The notes under the pieces: generated by a model
What the model was told of the DNA's origin: nothing
What the model saw: the letters and a program-made list of their open reading frames with translations, nothing else
Databases searched by the model: none
Assembly (NCBI GenBank): GCA_000416275.1
Contig: ASZJ01000193.1
Location: forward strand, 1 to 35,210
DNA length: 35,210 bases
Origin: Osedax symbiont Rs1
GTDB taxonomy: Bacteria > Pseudomonadota > Gammaproteobacteria > Pseudomonadales > Balneatricaceae
Direction of reading: 5' to 3'
Program-made: the position numbers and the translations under genes
Shown: positions 1 to 7,243 of the stretch, piece after piece
How the letters are laid out: each line of letters begins with the position of its first letter
How positions within the stretch are numbered: position 1 is the first letter of the stretch

Positions 1-41
1 CGTAAGCTATAGTAGATTGCCCCGTGTTATTGAGAAGTTAC
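1..41 (+). mobile_element. End of an IS66-like element (partial copy)
   Basis: These 41 bases are the exact reverse complement of 33230-33270, the transposase 3'-side tip of the complete IS at the right of the window. The outermost bases read outward as ...GAGAAGTTAC, matching an IS66-type terminus that begins GTAA. The transposase of this copy would lie to the left of the window on the plus strand. Only the tip is present, so intactness cannot be judged. Confidence 0.85.
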
Positions 42-141
42 CTGAGTTGCTCGCGCTACAAATAGTGGGTTTGGATTTGTGAGCACGGTATGCAGTGTGC
101 TCTATTGAGCCGTTTATATTTGCGTGCACCGATCATTAAAT

Positions 142-179
142 AGCAGTAAAGGAATGTTTATATACAGACCTTTGCTGCT
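142..179 (-). terminator. Stem-loop downstream of the autotransporter gene
   Basis: AGCAGTAAAGG (142-152) pairs with CCTTTGCTGCT (169-179) with one mismatch and a 16-base loop. It lies 16 bases beyond the autotransporter stop codon. On the minus strand it is followed by TATTTAATG, a poor U-tract, so this is a plausible but weak transcription end or mRNA 3' structure. Confidence 0.4.
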
Positions 180-194
180 AAGACCATTAAAGTG

Positions 195-2501
195 TTAAAA
201 CAACCAACGCGCATGCAATTCCAAGGTGGCTTGCTTGAAATTCTCGCGACCGTTTATGTTATATTTTGCAGTGACACTTGTACCGTTCTCTAATTTATAC
301 CGCATGCCAATTGCCGCATCATAAGTGAATGCCGCTGGTTTTATACCCTCAGTCGTGAACTGAGCACCGCCACCTGCATAGCTTGAGGTCAAGTTAGATT
401 TGTCGGTCATTAAATCATAGCCTAGGCCCAATTCAGTGGTAAGGCTCAGGTTATTGGTCGCACTGTATTGATGCCTAAACCCAGCAGATACCACCAAGCT
501 ATCAATACCGTCATCTTTGACGATTAAATTTAATGCTCCAGCGCCTGATTCGCGGTAGTCGTTAACATCGATATAACTGTAACTCGCACCTATGTAAGGG
601 GTAATGGTGGTTTTTTCTGATAACTGCATATGATGCGCTAAGTCTGAATGTAATTGAAAATGCCAGCTGTCATAATCTGCCTTTGCGATATCATTTGTAA
701 ACAAAAGACGACTGCCGTCATATTTTAATTGCCCAACACTTGATTGAACCGACCACAATGTGTGTTCATCTAACTGTTTAGAGGCGTAAACGTAGGCCTG
801 ATAACTATCAATGCTAACCATATTTTTACCTGCATTTAAGCGACTTTCGACATCACTGTTTGCATAAGATATTGCCGCACCAACATGCCAAGTAGGCGAG
901 TATTCGCCATCAATACCTATGACTAAACCATAACTATTAACATCATAGCCATGAACGCCTTGTTGGTTGTCTTGCTTAGCTCTGCTGCCAAAAGTTTCTA
1001 GCCAAAAATGTTGATTTTGTAATGTATTATCACCTGAGGATAAACCGCTGATTTTGGTTTGGCGTGCACTAATAAATGTCGTGATAGGTTTAGATATTAA
1101 TGAAGTAGTTAAGCTGATTCCTCCTGCAACAGCAGGTAAAGTAGATTCGACTGCGTCAGCGACCTCTGCAGTGGTGTTCAAACTAACGAAACGCGCAGCG
1201 AGCTTGCTAGAGGAATTATTAGCAATAACAGAGTCGAGTACGACTGCTGCGCCTGTCGCTGCGTTCTTTTTGGAAAATAGCACGCTTGTCAATACTTTAG
1301 GAGCGGCAGACTGCAAGGTTAAAGCTATTGAGTTAGTCTCTAATATGGCATCAAAATCAAATAATAATGAATTGTCAGTTACATTAAAATCACCACCCCC
1401 AGTGATAACATCTGCCTTGATAATATCATCAAAACCATTATTTACGGCAGAGGAAAAATTAAAGTTTGGATCAGCTACATCGACGTTAATATTGGTATTA
1501 CTAAGAAGTGTTAACATTCCAGTGATGTTTAATTTGCTATAGCTAGTGTCATTAGTCACTGATGTTTTGAAAGTAGAGAAGTCAGAGGCATTACCGGTGA
1601 TAGTGCTAGACTTTTCAGAAGAGAGTGTATTCCCAACTGCGCTGCTAATAACATGACCTGTAATGCTAGAGCCTGTTTGTAAGACTAAGATATTACCACT
1701 GCCCGAGAAGGAGATAGCAGTGCCGGAAGTACTATCGATAACACCTGAGTTGTAAATATTACTATTTCCAGTGGCGTTAATGGCTACGCCAACAGCACCA
1801 CCACTACCACCCAATATGTTTGCGTTATTAGTTAATGTGAAATTCGAACCCGTTACTGCACTAGCTCCGTCCCCTCCACGAGCACTGCCGCCAGCAAAAC
1901 CGCCACCAGATATGTTTGCGTTATTAGTTAGTGTAAAACCCGAACCTGCTACAGCACTACCACCAATACCACCAATACCACCAATACCACCAATACCGCC
2001 ATTACCATAATAACCAAGATCACCACCACTACCACCAGATATATCTCCGTTGTTAGTTAATGTAAAATCCGAACCTGTTACAGCACTGCCTCCAGCAGCA
2101 GTGAGATCATCATAAAAACCCAGATAACCACTGTGACCACGATCACCAGAAAACTTGAATTCAGTGCTTCCAGATGCAAAAGTTAGCTGAGCGATAATAT
2201 TGAACATTCCTGTTAGGTGAATATCGCTGTTTGCAGTAAATTTGGTATTTTTAGTTATCGCGATCATGGAATAACCCAAGTTTAAAGCCGTAATTTCTGC
2301 AAAATCAATGATTATTACTGAATCAGTATCTGCATTAGCTGTTGCTATCGCTGTATTTAAACTGGATGTGGTCGCAGTGGATACTGTGTGTGTTGCCGCT
2401 AGCGTATGATTACTAATCAAAGTTAGTAATATTACAGCACTTAATACTGTGAATTGTAAAGGTTCTTGGGTGACCTTTCTGGTTGGTAATAGTCGCGTCA
2501 T
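195..2501 (-). CDS. Autotransporter with glycine-rich repeats and C-terminal beta-barrel
   Basis: The 768-residue protein has an N-terminal signal segment (about residues 20-36, ending near SNHTLA), a glycine- and asparagine-rich passenger, and a C-terminal region of about 270 residues with alternating aromatic strands. It ends in ...LHARWLF, the terminal-phenylalanine pattern of outer-membrane beta-barrels. By family knowledge this is a type Va autotransporter whose barrel inserts in the outer membrane and displays the passenger. Three passenger repeats share the pattern GSAVxGSxFTLTNN followed by a Gly-rich turn, and one carries a GGI tandem. The passenger is short and I recognise no enzyme or adhesin domain, so its target is unknown. 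It is monocistronic in this window, with no clear Shine-Dalgarno sequence before the ATG. Inference: a surface-exposed beta-solenoid with a variable Gly-rich part. Confidence 0.85.
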   Translation of the reverse strand: MTRLLPTRKVTQEPLQFTVLSAVILLTLISNHTLAATHTVSTATTSSLNTAIATANADTDSVIIIDFAEITALNLGYSMIAITKNTKFTANSDIHLTGMFNIIAQLTFASGSTEFKFSGDRGHSGYLGFYDDLTAAGGSAVTGSDFTLTNNGDISGGSGGDLGYYGNGGIGGIGGIGGIGGSAVAGSGFTLTNNANISGGGFAGGSARGGDGASAVTGSNFTLTNNANILGGSGGAVGVAINATGNSNIYNSGVIDSTSGTAISFSGSGNILVLQTGSSITGHVISSAVGNTLSSEKSSTITGNASDFSTFKTSVTNDTSYSKLNITGMLTLLSNTNINVDVADPNFNFSSAVNNGFDDIIKADVITGGGDFNVTDNSLLFDFDAILETNSIALTLQSAAPKVLTSVLFSKKNAATGAAVVLDSVIANNSSSKLAARFVSLNTTAEVADAVESTLPAVAGGISLTTSLISKPITTFISARQTKISGLSSGDNTLQNQHFWLETFGSRAKQDNQQGVHGYDVNSYGLVIGIDGEYSPTWHVGAAISYANSDVESRLNAGKNMVSIDSYQAYVYASKQLDEHTLWSVQSSVGQLKYDGSRLLFTNDIAKADYDSWHFQLHSDLAHHMQLSEKTTITPYIGASYSYIDVNDYRESGAGALNLIVKDDGIDSLVVSAGFRHQYSATNNLSLTTELGLGYDLMTDKSNLTSSYAGGGAQFTTEGIKPAAFTYDAAIGMRYKLENGTSVTAKYNINGRENFKQATLELHARWLF
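1959..2003. repeat. 9-bp in-frame tandem repeat inside the autotransporter
   Basis: Four exact copies of ACCACCAAT followed by a degenerate fifth (ACCGCCATT). On the coding strand they encode a run of Gly-Gly-Ile units in the passenger. Because the unit is 9 bp, copy-number change would alter length without breaking the frame. Confidence 0.85.
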
Positions 2502-2598
2502 AATAGGCTCTGAGGATCAAATGAATATATAAAATTAAACTTCACTTTAAAAAAATATAACAGGCTATGTATTCAAAAATGCTGATCTACACGTTTTC

Positions 2599-2695
2599 AG
2601 TGTGCCCCTCTTTATGGGTATTACTGGTGTGAATGAGCATGTTGAGCCGGTTTTTAACACCGTATTCCCGAGCGCAGTAGTTATGCAGAGGTCTC
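2599..2695. repeat. Half copy of a GACCTCTGCATAAC-ended palindromic element
   Basis: The 97 bases match 3117-3213 in the same orientation with six substitutions and no gaps. The copy ends in GTTATGCAGAGGTCTC, the terminal sequence of the family. The opposite arm seen at 3029-3116 is missing, so this is a solo half element. Confidence 0.85.
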
Positions 2696-3028
2696 AAAAA
2701 GTGAGTTTATTCAAAGCCTTACGATATATTACTTGTTTAGCATGAATGGGTTCTTAATTTATAGTGATTTTCTTCGATATAGGAGACACTAATTGTGTTT
2801 GCCATTTTAGCGAATAGAATAACTTTTTTGATTTTTCCAAAGAGACACCCATGTCGCCAAGAGCGTAGTTGAGCCAGATGCTGCATGAATACGGGAGGTA
2901 GGGTAACGCATGGAGCAGTCGTTGAAATGGCGAATATGCACGGCCGTCAATTCAGTGAATAGTAGAGGGCCGTCAGTGGTATAAAAACGTCGGATAAAAG
3001 CAACATAAAGATTGGATTTTTATATAAC

Positions 3029-3213
3029 AAGACCTCTGCATAACGTTGCGAGTAAAGGTAAGACAAGGTGAAAACCGGCGAGGTAGCGGAGTTAGTATGC
3101 CCCTCACTTTGGGTACAGTGTGCCCTTCTTTATGGGTATTACTGGTGTAAATGAGCATATTGAGCCGGTTTTTAACGCCGTATTACCGAGCGCAGTAGTT
3201 ATGCAGGGGTCTC
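3029..3213. mobile_element. MITE-like palindromic element (about 185 bp)
   Basis: The left end GACCTCTGCATAAC (3031-3044) is inverted at the right end as GTTATGCAGGGGTC (3198-3211). The arms continue to pair imperfectly inward, for example AAAACCGGC near 3070 with GCCGGTTTTT near 3166, so the whole element is a long imperfect hairpin. There is no coding capacity. GAGACC-type ends resemble those of some IS5-group elements, which would supply the transposase in trans, but that assignment is an inference. No clear target duplication is visible. Confidence 0.65.
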
Positions 3214-3288
3214 TACAGATATGTTTTTTGCAAAATTAGCTATTAGCCCTTTTATGGCTATACTTAAATTAGCTGCTTTTGGTTTTAT

Positions 3289-3448
3289 CCTGAATCAATG
3301 ACTTCACTGCACCATATAGCGAAAGCTATTGATTCTACAGCGGTTAGAAAAATAGCCGCAGAACCTATGGGTGCAGTTAAGTTGTTCAATTTCACTGTAA
3401 AATCAATATCTTACACTTTGTGTTCGCTTGTAAGCCACGGATTCAGGG
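3289..3448 (-). mobile_element. Family-1 MITE, long form (160 bp)
   Basis: It begins CCTGAATCAATGACTT and ends GCCACGGATTCAGG, forming imperfect terminal inverted repeats. The interior shares long segments with 14245-14352 and 22311-22523, including a GCGGTTA/TAGCCGC stem at 3340-3359. It lacks the central segment present in the 213 bp copy. It lies 140 bases upstream of the lipoprotein gene and could influence that gene's transcription. Confidence 0.8.
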
Positions 3449-3588
3449 TCAATTCAAGCTCCAGCAGCAGTATTATTATAGAAAAATATCTTTATATTGG
3501 ATGAAAATATTTTAGATAAATAACCTAATAAGATAATTTTTTATTGATTAATAAATAGCTGTCAAAATATAATTATAAGGATGTATTT

Positions 3589-4569
3589 ATGCATAAACTG
3601 ATAGCTTTATATCCAGTCGCAGTATTACTGCTAGGGTGTGCAGGTGCCCCCACGACACAAATTTCAGCATTTGGTGATTCCACAAAAGCGATATCAGAAA
3701 AAGTTGATGCTGTACTCAATGAATATAACCAGGAGTATCTAACTAGAGAATTCACAAGCTATGCGGCAACTTATACTGGAAAAAACGTAAAGCACTTAAC
3801 CATCGCAGAGCTCTCTAAAATTGTAGTTCCGATCTCAGCCATGAAAAATAGAGGTTTTGCTATTTTCAGGGCCAATAAAGCAATTGGGAGCTATGCAAAA
3901 TCTTTAAGTGCCTTAGCGCGTGCTAGTTCACAAGTAGATATCGATTTGGCGGCAGCGGATTTATATGGGGCTTTCACTAGTTTAAATAGTCAATATAAAG
4001 TACTGAATGGTAGTGAGCTATTCAGTTCTGGGTCTTTAGCAGCGTCCTCTAAATTTATTGCTGCAATTGGGAGCGCTATTGTAGAAGAGAAACGCCGGAA
4101 GGCAATTAAAGGCATAGTGATTGAAGCTGATAAAAAAATTGGGTTAATGTGTGATGAAATTTATAACCAATTGGAAGAGTCTGGTTTTGAAGATGGTATT
4201 GTGCAGGCGCGAAAATATGTACTATTAGAAGAACTCGGTGATTATAAAATTCGGATAGACTCAATCAAGAGCTTAGACAAGCGGCGCATGCAAATAAAAA
4301 GATTATATGAATTGCAACAAAATGTTATGAATTCAAAGTTACTTATTCAGCAGACTCAAAAGGCAGTTAAGTTAGTTAAATCTAGCCACGCGACTCTTGC
4401 GGCTGAACTTAAGAAGGATAGGTTTACCAGTGCATCGATCTCCTTGGCCATTGGTAAGTTAAAAAATCTTGAAAAACATTATGATGATTTTGAAGCTCTC
4501 TTATTGAGTTGTAAAACAGAACCGAAAATTTTGAATGGTGTTTTAGTCTGCGATAATGTGGTGCAGTGA
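3589..4569 (+). CDS. Unrecognised helical lipoprotein
   Basis: The protein has 326 residues. The N-terminus (MHKLIALYPVAVLLLGC) has a hydrophobic core and an LLGC lipobox with Cys17, so it should be a membrane-anchored lipoprotein facing the periplasm. The rest is predicted by composition to be mainly alpha-helical, with charged and alanine-rich stretches suggestive of long helices or coiled coil (about 165-300). Two cysteines sit near the C-terminus (...SCKTEP and VCDN...). AAGGA at 3578-3582 positions the ATG at 3589. The stop codon lies inside a family-1 repeat end (4555-4584), so the last residues (about VVQ) may derive from the insertion. It is followed 34 bases later by a small helical protein, probably co-transcribed. 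I do not recognise the family. Confidence 0.75.
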   Translation: MHKLIALYPVAVLLLGCAGAPTTQISAFGDSTKAISEKVDAVLNEYNQEYLTREFTSYAATYTGKNVKHLTIAELSKIVVPISAMKNRGFAIFRANKAIGSYAKSLSALARASSQVDIDLAAADLYGAFTSLNSQYKVLNGSELFSSGSLAASSKFIAAIGSAIVEEKRRKAIKGIVIEADKKIGLMCDEIYNQLEESGFEDGIVQARKYVLLEELGDYKIRIDSIKSLDKRRMQIKRLYELQQNVMNSKLLIQQTQKAVKLVKSSHATLAAELKKDRFTSASISLAIGKLKNLEKHYDDFEALLLSCKTEPKILNGVLVCDNVVQ

Positions 4570-4584
4570 AGTCACTGATTCAGG
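4555..4584 (+). repeat. Right end of a family-1 MITE at the lipoprotein stop
   Basis: GTGCAGTGAAGTCACTGATTCAGG-type sequence here matches the right end of the 69 bp element at 20599-20667 and the inverted left end of 3289-3448. The left half of the element is not evident, so this is a fragment. It supplies the TGA stop of the upstream gene. Confidence 0.75.
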
Positions 4585-4603
4585 ATATATAAAGGGAATT
4601 AAC

Positions 4604-4999
4604 ATGTCGAACGATACAATCCGTAAACACTTGATTGACGCGATCAATGAAATGTCAAAGCTACTAGAATTAAGTACTGATTCTAATCAGAAATTCGAAC
4701 TTAGAATTAAAATAAGAGAGCTATTCCATAGGCTGGATCGGGTCATTATTGCATCATTGAATCCCGCTACTGCAGAGTTCAATGATGCAATTGAATCGTT
4801 AAAAGAGTTAACCAACCAAGCAAAAGAAGCACAAGTTAATCTTGGAAAAACTATCGGTATAATCAATAAGGCAACTAAAGCCATTCAAAAGGTAGAAAAA
4901 TTAGTTAAGAACATCGCTGGGGTAATGGGCAGTGAAGTCACTGATTCAGGTATATGGCAAAAAACTTTTTTCAGCGCTATCTGCAAAATAACTAGCTGA
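4604..4999 (+). CDS. Unrecognised small helical cytoplasmic protein
   Basis: I start it at the ATG at 4604 (MSNDTIRKHL) because AAAGGGA lies just upstream; the longer frame runs back into the repeat. The product has 132 residues, no signal peptide, and heptad-like Leu/Ile/Ala patterns throughout, so a helical bundle is likely. About residues 85-105 (NKATKAIQKVEKLVKNI) form an amphipathic basic helix. From about residue 109 the frame reads through a family-1 repeat end (4929-4950, encoding SEVTDSG), so the C-terminal 20 or so residues are probably not ancestral. The gene follows the lipoprotein gene closely, suggesting a two-gene operon. No function can be assigned; an envelope-stress, toxin-partner or structural role would each be speculation. 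Confidence 0.65.
   Translation: MSNDTIRKHLIDAINEMSKLLELSTDSNQKFELRIKIRELFHRLDRVIIASLNPATAEFNDAIESLKELTNQAKEAQVNLGKTIGIINKATKAIQKVEKLVKNIAGVMGSEVTDSGIWQKTFFSAICKITS
4929..4950 (+). repeat. Family-1 MITE end inside the small gene
   Basis: GCAGTGAAGTCACTGATTCAGG is identical to the repeat end at 4563-4584 and again is followed by TATA-like sequence. The two copies bracket the small gene as direct repeats. The frame reads through this copy, giving the protein a repeat-derived tail. Confidence 0.8.
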
Positions 5000-5022
5000 G
5001 GTCTCAGATTGGTTGTTTAGTA

Positions 5023-5091
5023 TCTGTATCCGTGGCTTTAAAGTTGATACAGAGCATCGTATAGAAGGTGCTGATTCATACAGTGATTACT
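5023..5091 (+). repeat. Degenerate family-1 short MITE
   Basis: TCTGTATCCGTGGCTTTAAAG followed by a CAGAGC-like block resembles the left half of the 69 bp element at 20599. The right half is diverged, but the flank TTACTAAGG resembles TTAGCTAAGG beside the 20599 copy. The boundaries are approximate. It overlaps the last bases of the solute-binding protein gene. Confidence 0.5.
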
Positions 5092-5845
5092 AAGGTTTTA
5101 ATACCGTGATATATTTATCTATGATTGCTTGGTAGTCAGCGCTTTTTTTGATTGATTCCAGTCCTCGATTAAACATATCCCGCTGCTGGATGTCGTGGAA
5201 AGCGCAATAGCGTTTCGAAGCTTTGAAAATAGCATGGATCTTAAATTTTTGTTTAACAACGTTGGATAATTTTAATTTTTTTAGATGATACAAAAAAATT
5301 CTCTCCTCCATGATGATAACGTCAGTTCTACCTTTGAGTAATAACGTCAGTTGCTGCTGCTGGTTAGTGATTTCTTTATAGTATCGATTTTCCTTAGCCA
5401 GCTCTTTAAATTTTTCACCTAAAAAATTGGTCGCATTTTGAAAGGCGGTGATACTCAAGTTTTGCAAATCAGATAAAGAGGCTATTTGACAATTGTTTGC
5501 CGCCAGTGAAACCACCACATTTTTAAAGCTCAGAATGGCTTTTGAATAGAATATTTTTTGGTTGGAATTGTCATAGGGGATGCTAAATGCCAACGCATGT
5601 TTTTTATCGAGGAATTCTTTGGCTACTCTATGGTTGGGCAGGAAACTAAAATCAAGCTTATAGCCATTGTCACTATAGATACTGCTGATGATGTCCAAAG
5701 CAATACCAGATTTAGTCGACTCAATGATGTAGGGTGGCATCGATGAGGGGATGGCGGCCTTGATTATATTTGATTGAGTTGCGTATAAAAAATGGGCGGG
5801 TAATACTAGTCCTAATAAAAGGCCGAGTTTGGCAGCAGTATGCAT
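5090..5845 (-). CDS. Periplasmic solute-binding protein, family 3 type
   Basis: The 251-residue product has a signal peptide (MHTAAKLGLLLGLVLPAHFLYA, cleavage near residue 22) and the layout of a family 3 solute-binding domain: IKAAIPSSMPPYI, then GIALDIISSIYSDNGYKLDF, then SLSDLQNLSITAFQNA. AGGAATT precedes the ATG. Such proteins bind amino acids or similar small ligands in the periplasm. No ABC permease or ATPase lies beside it, so it either feeds a distant transporter or acts as a stand-alone sensor or orphan. It is short but complete. The ligand cannot be inferred. Its 3' end touches a degenerate family-1 repeat. Confidence 0.8.
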   Translation of the reverse strand: MHTAAKLGLLLGLVLPAHFLYATQSNIIKAAIPSSMPPYIIESTKSGIALDIISSIYSDNGYKLDFSFLPNHRVAKEFLDKKHALAFSIPYDNSNQKIFYSKAILSFKNVVVSLAANNCQIASLSDLQNLSITAFQNATNFLGEKFKELAKENRYYKEITNQQQQLTLLLKGRTDVIIMEERIFLYHLKKLKLSNVVKQKFKIHAIFKASKRYCAFHDIQQRDMFNRGLESIKKSADYQAIIDKYITVLKP

Positions 5846-5990
5846 TTTAATTCCTATAGATCTTTAAAACAAAGACTATTATGAATTTAAAGTGAACACC
5901 AATGCAATTTTTTTATAGTGGCACATACTGGGTTTTGCGTTAATCTCTAGATTAAAACATTAATAACTTTTCAATATCAGTTACTTGACT

Positions 5991-6037
5991 CTGACTACCC
6001 GCAGCCTAAAAACTCTCTTGAGGCTGCGTATAGTCAG
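5991..6037 (-). terminator. Two-tier hairpin downstream of the peptide-transport operon
   Basis: CTGACTA (5991-5997) pairs with TAGTCAG (6031-6037), and inside it GCAGCCT (6001-6007) pairs with AGGCTGC (6021-6027). It sits seven bases past the amidohydrolase stop, the expected place for the operon's transcription end. No U-run follows on the minus strand, so it may be a 3'-end stabilising structure rather than an intrinsic terminator. Confidence 0.5.
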
Positions 6038-6043
6038 TGCTGG

Positions 6044-7243
6044 TTAGCTAATAATGCGGCCCGCCTTAATCACCATGCTATGGTTGGCACAATCGGCGAC
6101 CATTTCGATGTCTGCAGCGGGGTTGCCATCGACCACTAAAATATCTGCTGCATACGAACTCTCGATTAGGCCGTGCCCCTCTAGACCCATCAGATCCGCG
6201 CCGTTGAAGGTGGAGATTCGCAGTGCATCCAAATTAGTCATGCCATTGGCGCACATTAAACGCAGTTCGTCGGCATTACTGCCGTGTTTATTGTGCGGGG
6301 TACCGGCATCTGTACCCATCGCAAACTTACCGCCTGCTTTATAAAATGCCTGTATTGATGCGCGGTGTGCTCGCTCAACTCGGCGACACTTATCTAAGAT
6401 GAAATCGGGAATTTTTGGGCCATCGTAGTTTTCCGGGATATTCAAAATGTTGTGTAGCGCGGCAAAGGTTGGCACCACATAGGTGCCTGCAGCCAACATT
6501 TTTTCGATGCACTCTTCATCTAAAAAGATACCGTGTTCGATGCTGTCGATGCCGGCGTTAATCGCATTTAAGATCCCTTCAGTGCCTTGGGCGTGACTGG
6601 CGGTGCGACGATTGAAGCGCTTTGCTTCATGTACCCCGGATGCCATTTCTTCAGCGCTGTAGTGAGCATCTTCCGGGTTGACTCCCGGAGTCATAACTCC
6701 ACCGGTGGCCATTATTTTAACTAAGTCACAGCCGGCGTGAATTTGTTCGCGCACCGCTTTGCGCACATCTTCGACACCATCGGCGATGCGCCCGTGGGAG
6801 TGGCCATGGCCGCCGGTCATGCAGATTATTTTTCCCGAGGCGTAAATAGTCGGTCCTTCGAACTCGCCTTTATTGATTGCATCCCGGACGCCGAACTCCA
6901 TGTAGTCTCGGCCTCCGCAATCCCTGACGGCGGTTACGCCACCGCGCAGGGTGGCCTGAGCGTTCTTCAACGCGGTCAGTGTCAGCTGTGAGTGGCCCAT
7001 TTTATGACCGTCGGCACTCGGGTCTCCCGAGGCGGTGTAGCATAAGTGCACATGGCAGTCGATCAATCCTGGCAGCAAGGTTTTACCACTTAGATTGTAC
7101 TGCTCTCCACGATAGTCAGCGAAGTGTTGATCGGGGGCGATGGTGCTTATCATCGAGCCCTCAATCAATACTGAAAGGCTCTCTTCAAGCATTTTTTTGC
7201 CATTAAAAATGCGCGCGTTTCTGAGTAAAATTTGGTGACTCAT
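6044..7243 (-). CDS. Metal-dependent amidohydrolase (imidazolonepropionase/prolidase-like)
   Basis: The 399-residue product carries the complete metal-site set of the cytosolic amidohydrolase superfamily: His64-x-His66 in GLIDCHVHL, a candidate carboxylated Lys176 in LVKIMATGG, His217, His237 and Asp312 in GTDAGTP. There is no signal peptide, so it acts in the cytoplasm. Related enzymes include imidazolonepropionase-like hydrolases and Xaa-Pro or Xaa-Arg dipeptidases, which cleave amide or cyclic-amide bonds. Its ATG overlaps the stop of the ABC ATPase gene by 4 bases (ATGA), so the two are translationally coupled. As the last gene of a peptide-import operon it probably hydrolyses the imported compound. 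The exact substrate cannot be read from sequence. Confidence 0.85.
   Translation of the reverse strand: MSHQILLRNARIFNGKKMLEESLSVLIEGSMISTIAPDQHFADYRGEQYNLSGKTLLPGLIDCHVHLCYTASGDPSADGHKMGHSQLTLTALKNAQATLRGGVTAVRDCGGRDYMEFGVRDAINKGEFEGPTIYASGKIICMTGGHGHSHGRIADGVEDVRKAVREQIHAGCDLVKIMATGGVMTPGVNPEDAHYSAEEMASGVHEAKRFNRRTASHAQGTEGILNAINAGIDSIEHGIFLDEECIEKMLAAGTYVVPTFAALHNILNIPENYDGPKIPDFILDKCRRVERAHRASIQAFYKAGGKFAMGTDAGTPHNKHGSNADELRLMCANGMTNLDALRISTFNGADLMGLEGHGLIESSYAADILVVDGNPAADIEMVADCANHSMVIKAGRIIS

Larger units (their letters stand above)
2502..3588. other. Gene-poor, repeat-bearing intergenic region
   Basis: No convincing gene lies in these 1,087 bases. They contain a half copy (2599-2695) and a full copy (3029-3213) of one palindromic element and a copy of a second family (3289-3448). 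The stretch at about 2700-3025 has no recognisable repeat. Its short open frames on both strands are interrupted and match nothing I know. It may be degraded mobile-element DNA, but that is a guess. Confidence 0.6.

Noticed and set aside
1771-2010. Proline-rich open frame on the plus strand
   Set aside because: It is the antisense shadow of the Gly-rich passenger repeats of the autotransporter; the Pro-Pro-Ile run mirrors the Gly-Gly-Ile tandem.
1771-2100. CRISPR-like spaced repeats near the autotransporter passenger
   Set aside because: The repeated TTTGCGTTATTAGTTA-type segments are codon-level repeats of a protein motif, with variable Gly-rich coding spacers, and lie inside an intact frame.
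2700-3025. Possible transposase remnant
   Set aside because: Short frames on the minus strand are broken, and I could not match them to any transposase motif, so I do not annotate a pseudogene.
2973-3158. Short minus-strand open frame (61 codons)
   Set aside because: It runs through the palindromic element, has no ribosome-binding site, and has unrelated cysteine-rich low-quality composition.
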